From assembly GCA_038249195.1 (NCBI GenBank), contig JBBRWM010000002.1, forward strand, positions 1-64,000: DNA of 64,000 bases, given 5' to 3'. Below are positions 59,702 to 64,000 of this stretch, piece after piece. Position 1 is the first letter of the stretch. Every line of letters starts with the position of its first letter. The notes under the pieces were generated by a model. The model had not been told where the DNA came from, searched no databases, and saw nothing but the letters and a program-made list of their open reading frames with translations. This DNA is from JAOUEA01 sp038249195. GTDB lineage: Bacteria > Actinomycetota > UBA4738 > HRBIN12. Made by a program: the position numbers and the translations under genes.

Positions 59702-61714
59702 GTGCATGACGTGGGACCCTCGCCGGAGGAGGCGCCATCGAGGCCCGCCGCGGCGCGGGGTCGGACGCTCGGCGTTGTGGGCAGCGTCGCGATGGTCCTG
59801 GCTGTGGTGGCCACGGCCGCCGCCTCGGCCTGGCTCATCGTGTCCTACCAGGTGTCGCGCGCGTTCTCTGTCCCCATCGGCGTGGACACACCGTCGCACC
59901 TGTGGCGCAGCAGGATCGTCCACGCCTTGGGCATGCGCGGGCTCTTCGGCTCCTCTCCCTTCGAATACCACGCGAACTCGGCGAACCCCGATCGGATCGG
60001 CCTGCCGGTCCTCGGCTCGGTCCTCGGCTCCGTGGTGAACGTGGGTCCCTGGCGCCTGATGTTCATCGCCTCGGCGCTGTCCGCCGCCGTGCTGGCCTTC
60101 GCGGCCTGGGCCGTCGCCCGGGCGACCGCCGAGCCCAAGTGGGCGGCTCCCATCTACGCCGCCGTGGTGGCGGTCTCGCTGCCGTTCGCGGTCACGGCGC
60201 GCAGCCACCTCGACAACGCCCTCGTGGACGGGCTCCTCGTCGCGGCGGCGGCCGTGGCGATCCGCCTGGCTCGCGGCGAGGGCGGGGTGTGGGCCGGTGC
60301 GCTCCTTGGGACCGGCGCCGTCGTGATGCACTGGCCGATCGGGTTGCTGTTCGTGGGCGTCCTGGGCCTGTACGCCCTTACGCTCGTGCCGGCGGCGGTC
60401 GCGTCGCACCGGACCGGGACGCCCTGGCTCGCCACGCCCGCCGCCCGCGTCGGCTTCATGACGGCCCTCTCGGGCGGCTTCGGGCTGGGCGCGCTCGTGC
60501 TCACGCCGGGCGCCCACGTCTTCAGCACGGCCGAGCGCGAGCCGTTCCTGAGCAACTTGCACCGCACGTTGCCCTGGTACCGGCTGCCCCAGACCCTGCC
60601 CGTCGCGGCGCTGGGCGCGGTGCTCCTGTGGTTCCAGGGTCCGCGCCTGCGGCGCCGGCACGCGCTGTGGCTCTACGCCGCGTGGACGTTCCCGATCGCG
60701 GCCGGCGCGCTGCTGTTCGCGCTGGGGCGCGCGCTGCCGGTCGTGCGGCTGCTGGCCGTCGCGCTGCCGATCCCGCTACTGTGCGCCGCGGCCGGCGTGG
60801 GCCTGATCCGGCTGGCGGCCTCACCGCGCGGGATCGCGGGGTCGATCCTCGCGGTGGTCGCGGCCGCGGTGGTGCTCGGCGGCATCGGCCTGCAGGCCCG
60901 GACCGCGCGCGACAGCTTCGAGGGGACCCAGCCCATGGTGCGAACCCTCGAACTCGAGCCCATCCGCGCGGCGATCGCCTACCTCACGACGTCAGCCCCG
61001 GACGAGCGAGCGGTGTTCGTGGTCCAGCGCGAGGACGACGCCGAGAGCGACTTCGGCATGATCCCCGCGTTCCGCAGGGTCCGCGCGTTCGCGCCGGGCT
61101 GGTACGCGGCGCGGATCGCGACGTACCTCGGCGACCCGAGCGGCCTCTTCGCCGGGGTCGCGACGCACCGCCCCGACGTGCCCGGCTACGACGAGACCTC
61201 GGACATCTACTGGGGGCTCCTGCAACCATGGCTCCCCGACGACCCCGTGGTGATGGTGCTCCGGCCGTTCCACGACGGCTATCGGGCGCTGGTGAAGGCG
61301 CACCCGGACGCGGAGATCGCCCCCGGCGTCATGCTGCTTCGCGGCCCGGAGCCGGCACCGTCGTTCTCCCCTCCTGCGCCGCTCACGCCGCCGTCCGGTC
61401 AGGATCTGATCCGGTGGATCGCCGTCTCCTTCGCGGTCCTATTGGTCGCCGGCATCGGCTGGTCCTTCGGCCTGCTGCGTCTGCCGTGGTCGGACCGACT
61501 GGCGTTCGCGCCGGCGATCGGACTCGCCGTGCTCGTGATCGCCGGGTTCGCCGTTGGCTATGGCGGCGCCCTCACGCGCGAGGCGGGCCGCGGGATGTTC
61601 GCCGGCGTGGCCGTGCTGGGTTGGCTCGTCGGCGCGGCGCGGTGGGCGTGGCTCCGGTGGGGAAGGCCCCGGTGGGGACCCGGCCGCCGAGCCGCCCGCG
61701 TCGCGCGGCCTTAG
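59702..61714 (+). CDS. Large polytopic membrane protein, GT-C glycosyltransferase-like
   Basis: This 670-residue protein starts at GTG and has about twelve helices. The first loop contains VPIGVDTPSHLWRSRIVHAL and FEYHANSANPDRIGLPVLG, an Asp-containing loop as in GT-C transferases. It also has LPFAVTARSHLDNALVDGLL. A soluble segment of about 130 residues (AYLTTSAPDERAVFVVQRED...) lies before the last helices. This topology fits lipid-linked sugar transferases or mannosyltransferase-like proteins, but no definite family motif is seen. Its stop lies inside the CIRCE element. Confidence 0.6.
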   Translation: MHDVGPSPEEAPSRPAAARGRTLGVVGSVAMVLAVVATAAASAWLIVSYQVSRAFSVPIGVDTPSHLWRSRIVHALGMRGLFGSSPFEYHANSANPDRIGLPVLGSVLGSVVNVGPWRLMFIASALSAAVLAFAAWAVARATAEPKWAAPIYAAVVAVSLPFAVTARSHLDNALVDGLLVAAAAVAIRLARGEGGVWAGALLGTGAVVMHWPIGLLFVGVLGLYALTLVPAAVASHRTGTPWLATPAARVGFMTALSGGFGLGALVLTPGAHVFSTAEREPFLSNLHRTLPWYRLPQTLPVAALGAVLLWFQGPRLRRRHALWLYAAWTFPIAAGALLFALGRALPVVRLLAVALPIPLLCAAAGVGLIRLAASPRGIAGSILAVVAAAVVLGGIGLQARTARDSFEGTQPMVRTLELEPIRAAIAYLTTSAPDERAVFVVQREDDAESDFGMIPAFRRVRAFAPGWYAARIATYLGDPSGLFAGVATHRPDVPGYDETSDIYWGLLQPWLPDDPVVMVLRPFHDGYRALVKAHPDAEIAPGVMLLRGPEPAPSFSPPAPLTPPSGQDLIRWIAVSFAVLLVAGIGWSFGLLRLPWSDRLAFAPAIGLAVLVIAGFAVGYGGALTREAGRGMFAGVAVLGWLVGAARWAWLRWGRPRWGPGRRAARVARP

Positions 61715-61737
61715 CACTCGGGCACCGAGAGTGCTAC
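61711..61737. promoter_or_regulatory. CIRCE operator (HrcA binding site)
   Basis: TTAGCACTC, nine bases, GAGTGCTAC: the consensus is TTAGCACTC-N9-GAGTGCTAA, with one mismatch at the last base. It lies 14 bases before hrcA, so HrcA represses its own operon with dnaJ until heat stress. Confidence 0.95.
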
Positions 61738-61750
61738 GTATGATGGGTCG

Positions 61751-62794
61751 ATGGCAGAGCGTCTGGAACTAGGCCCGCGCAAGGCCGCGGTCCTGCGGGC
61801 CGTGGTGGAGGAGTACGTGCGCAGCGGCGAGGCCGTCGGCAGCGAGACCATCGCTGAGCGCGCCGGCATCGGCGTGTCCAGCGCCACCATCCGCAACGAG
61901 CTCGCCGCGCTCGAGGAACTGGGCTACCTCACGCACCCCCACACGAGCGCCGGCCGGATCCCCACCGACACCGGGTATCGCCACTACGTCGACTCACTGC
62001 CCGCGGGCGGCAAGCTCCGCGAGGCACAGCGCCGTGCGATCGCGGCCTACTTCGCCGAGGTGATGGTCGATCTCGAGGAGGTGCTGAAGGGGTCGGTGCA
62101 GCTGCTCAGCCGCATGACCCAGTACGCGGGGCTCGCCGTGCCGCCCACGCCGTCGGAGGAGCCCATCGTGCGTCTGGAGCTGATCGACATGGGTCCCTCG
62201 GTGATGATCCTCGCGGTGGGGGAGCACGGCCGCGTGGACAAGCGCGTGGTCGATCGGCCGGCCGGCGCGGACAGCATGGACCTCGCCGCGGCCGAGGAGC
62301 GCTTGCAGCCGCTTCGCGGGTTCATGTACCCCGATGCGCAGGCGCGGCTGCTCCGCCTCGCCGTAGACGGCCCCACCGGCGAGCACGACATCATGCTGCA
62401 GGTGGCCGAAACGCTCCGCCTCGCGACGGTGGCCGAGCGGGTGGCACACGTTGTCGTGGGCGGCGTGGCGAACCTCGCCGACGAGGCACAGCAGATGCGG
62501 CGCGAGACCCTGCGCCGCCTCTTCGAGACCCTCGAACGCGAACAGGACATCCTGCGGGTGCTGAACGACGTGAGCTCCAAGGCCGATGCCCTCGCCGTCA
62601 CGATCGGCGGCGAGCATCCATCCACCGGTGCGTGGGAGGCGTCCATCATCACCGCACCGCTGAAGTCGGGGGACGCCACCGTGGGCACGATCGGCGTCGT
62701 GGGCCCCACGCGCATGGACTACCTCAGCGCGATGGCGTCTGTGAAGGCGGTGGCCAAGCGCATCTCCGAGCTGGCGACGGAGCTCGACCGCTAG
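61751..62794 (+). CDS. hrcA: Heat-inducible transcription repressor HrcA
   Basis: This 347-residue protein has an N-terminal winged helix (LGPRKAAVLRAVVEEYVRSG, GIGVSSATIRNELAALEELG, LTHPHTSAGRIPTDTGYRHY), which is diagnostic. The C-terminal half has TVGTIGVVGPTRMDYLSAMA, the usual end motif. It binds the CIRCE element directly upstream and depends on GroEL for activity in studied bacteria. dnaJ follows by two bases. Confidence 0.97.
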   Translation: MAERLELGPRKAAVLRAVVEEYVRSGEAVGSETIAERAGIGVSSATIRNELAALEELGYLTHPHTSAGRIPTDTGYRHYVDSLPAGGKLREAQRRAIAAYFAEVMVDLEEVLKGSVQLLSRMTQYAGLAVPPTPSEEPIVRLELIDMGPSVMILAVGEHGRVDKRVVDRPAGADSMDLAAAEERLQPLRGFMYPDAQARLLRLAVDGPTGEHDIMLQVAETLRLATVAERVAHVVVGGVANLADEAQQMRRETLRRLFETLEREQDILRVLNDVSSKADALAVTIGGEHPSTGAWEASIITAPLKSGDATVGTIGVVGPTRMDYLSAMASVKAVAKRISELATELDR

Positions 62795-62796
62795 CC

Positions 62797-63909
62797 ATGG
62801 CGACCGGCGCGCGCGATCTCTACGAGGTGCTGGGGGTGTCCCGCTCCGCCTCGCCCCAGGACATCCGCCGCGCGTACCGGGCGCTCGCGCGCGAGCATCA
62901 CCCGGACGTGAACGCCGACCCCCGCGCCGAGGAGCGGTTCAAGGAGGTCGCGGGCGCCTACGAGATCCTCTCCGATCCCGAGAAGCGCCAGCGCTACGAC
63001 GCGTACGGGGCCGCCGGCGGACCCCAGGGGCAGGGATCCGGGGACATCCAGGACATCTTCGACCTGTTCTTCGGAGGCGGGGGGTTCCCCGGAGGCGGAC
63101 GCCGCCGGGGACCGCGAAGCCGCGCTCAGCGCGGAGAGGACCTCGGCGTGCAGATCGTGCTGAGCTTCCGCGACGCGATCTTCGGCGTGCGACGCGACCT
63201 CGACTTGGAGCGGCTCGTGACCTGTGAGCGGTGCGGCGGCAACGGGGCCGAGCCGGGGACCGCGCCGGTGGCGTGCCGCACCTGCAACGGGGGGGGCGAG
63301 GTTCAGAGCGTTCGCCGGAGCGTGTTCGGGACCGTCATGACCTCAGCCCCGTGCCCCACGTGCCGCGGCGCCGGGCAGGAGATCTTGGACAAGTGCGTGG
63401 ACTGTGCCGGGCAGGGGCGCCGCCGCGAGGCCGCCACGGTCTCCGTCGACATCCCCGCCGGGGTCTCCGACGGCATGGAGCTGCGCGTGGCCGGCAACGG
63501 GCATGCGGGGGTGGGCGGCGGTCCCGGCGGGGACCTCTACGTCGGCATCGCGGTCGAGGAGGCCGCGGAGTTCGACCGCCGTGGGCAGGACCTGTTCACG
63601 GTGCTCGACGTGACCGTCACGCAGGCCGCGCTCGGCGCCGACGTGCAGATCGAGACCCTCGAGGATCCCGAGGCGATCCGGGTGGAGCCGGGGACGGAGT
63701 CGGGCACCGTGGTGCGACTGAAGGGCAAGGGCGTGCCCAACGTGAACCGGCGGGGGCGGGGGGATCTCTACGTGACGCTGCACGTCGTGACGCCGCGCGA
63801 TCTCTCCCGCGAAGAACGCCGGCTCCTCGAGCAGCTCGCCGGCCTCCGCGGCGAGACCACCTCCCGCAAGGACCCGGCGCGCGGGGTGCTTCGCCGTCCC
63901 GAGTTCTGA
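62797..63909 (+). CDS. dnaJ: Chaperone DnaJ
   Basis: This 370-residue protein has the J domain DLYEVLGVSRSASPQDIRRA with HPD at 35-37. The G/F region has a GGGGFPGGGRRRG stretch. Four zinc-finger repeats follow: CERCGGNG, CRTCNGGG, CPTCRGAG, CVDCAGQG. The C-terminal substrate domains are present (IPAGVSDGMELRVAGNGHAG, VRLKGKGVPNVNRRGRGDLY). It stimulates DnaK ATPase and delivers clients. It is co-transcribed with hrcA under CIRCE. Confidence 0.97.
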   Translation: MATGARDLYEVLGVSRSASPQDIRRAYRALAREHHPDVNADPRAEERFKEVAGAYEILSDPEKRQRYDAYGAAGGPQGQGSGDIQDIFDLFFGGGGFPGGGRRRGPRSRAQRGEDLGVQIVLSFRDAIFGVRRDLDLERLVTCERCGGNGAEPGTAPVACRTCNGGGEVQSVRRSVFGTVMTSAPCPTCRGAGQEILDKCVDCAGQGRRREAATVSVDIPAGVSDGMELRVAGNGHAGVGGGPGGDLYVGIAVEEAAEFDRRGQDLFTVLDVTVTQAALGADVQIETLEDPEAIRVEPGTESGTVVRLKGKGVPNVNRRGRGDLYVTLHVVTPRDLSREERRLLEQLAGLRGETTSRKDPARGVLRRPEF

Positions 63910-63925
63910 GGGGTACGCTGCGCAC

Positions 63926-64000
63926 GTGGTGGATCGCACCTGCATCTTCTGCAAGATCGTGGCCGGCGAGATCCAGGCCGACGTGGTGCGCGAGTCCGAA
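63926..64000 (+). CDS. HIT-family hydrolase, N-terminal part (cut by window edge)
   Basis: Two GTG codons (63926, 63929) open VVDRTCIFCKIVAGEIQADV, the typical beginning of histidine-triad nucleotide hydrolases with the zinc-type CxxC. The catalytic HxHxH lies beyond the window. In many Actinomycetota an rsmE gene separates dnaJ from this gene; here they are adjacent, 16 bases apart. Confidence 0.85.
   Translation, partial: MVDRTCIFCKIVAGEIQADVVRESE

Overview
The window is high-GC DNA from a bacterium that is most likely an uncultured member of the Actinomycetota. The reasons are the gene order leuS-comEA-comEC-holA-rpsT-lepA-hemW-hrcA-dnaJ, frequent GTG starts with GGAGG-type ribosome binding sites, a CIRCE element before hrcA, and ECF sigma/anti-sigma pairs. 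This placement is inference from synteny and style; no rRNA gene is present.

Region 1 (1-7.5 kb) is a decayed mobile or accessory island. It holds an IS256 transposase cut by the window edge, and two truncated IS3-type copies whose matching terminal repeats (511-536 and 6536-6560) bracket about 6 kb. Between them lie a small secreted protein, a phage terminase small-subunit relic, an intact fused DUF262-DUF1524 (GmrSD-type) restriction protein with an extra C-terminal domain, two tRNA 3'-end scars, a frameshifted methyltransferase and a broken HAD phosphatase. A broken RibD-type reductase follows.

Region 2 (7.5-17.5 kb) is the most interesting part and looks like a redox, nitric-oxide or oxygen stress locus. 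It has a cytochrome b-type membrane domain fused to a sulfite-oxidase-like molybdopterin domain, a 53-aa Cys-rich protein, a TrpRS, and an FAD-dependent reductase that carries a homologue of the Cys-rich protein as a C-terminal tail. It also has a hemerythrin-like protein with a Cys-rich start, a polytopic NnrS-like membrane protein, a winged-helix regulator with iron-sulfur-type cysteines, and a divergent operon of cupin-hemerythrin, AhpD-like and small proteins. The palindrome AGTTTACA-N12-TGTAAACT sits in the divergent promoter, and a degenerate copy lies upstream of the small Cys-rich gene. Two distant genes are thereby tied into one candidate regulon.

Region 3 (17.5-31.5 kb) contains an ECF sigma/anti-sigma pair, DUF1801 and YdeI-like proteins, a large surface protein with two DUF11 repeats, a serine hydrolase with a late frameshift, membrane proteins, and a complete 1055-aa class III cyclase/ATPase/TPR protein. 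Among them are relics of an ABC ATPase, a serine recombinase and two adenylate cyclases. Two near-identical CsbD-like micro-genes occur 4.5 kb apart.

Region 4 (31.5-47 kb) is envelope and transport: sulfotransferase plus flippase, a second sulfotransferase-like protein, a beta-helix lipoprotein coupled to a geranylgeranyl-reductase-type flavoprotein, and a complete carbohydrate ABC importer whose first permease carries a large inserted SdrD-B-like domain. After these come a secreted phosphatase, a cyclic-nucleotide sensor, an OatA-like acyltransferase, an SRPBCC protein and a TauE/SafE transporter.

Region 5 (47-64 kb) is conserved core: leuS, comEA, comEC, holA, rpsT, lepA, hemW, then a sigma factor with a frameshifted anti-sigma/TolB-like partner, a polytopic membrane protein, and CIRCE-hrcA-dnaJ followed by the start of a HIT-family gene. 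All function calls come from reading motifs by eye; no database search was run.
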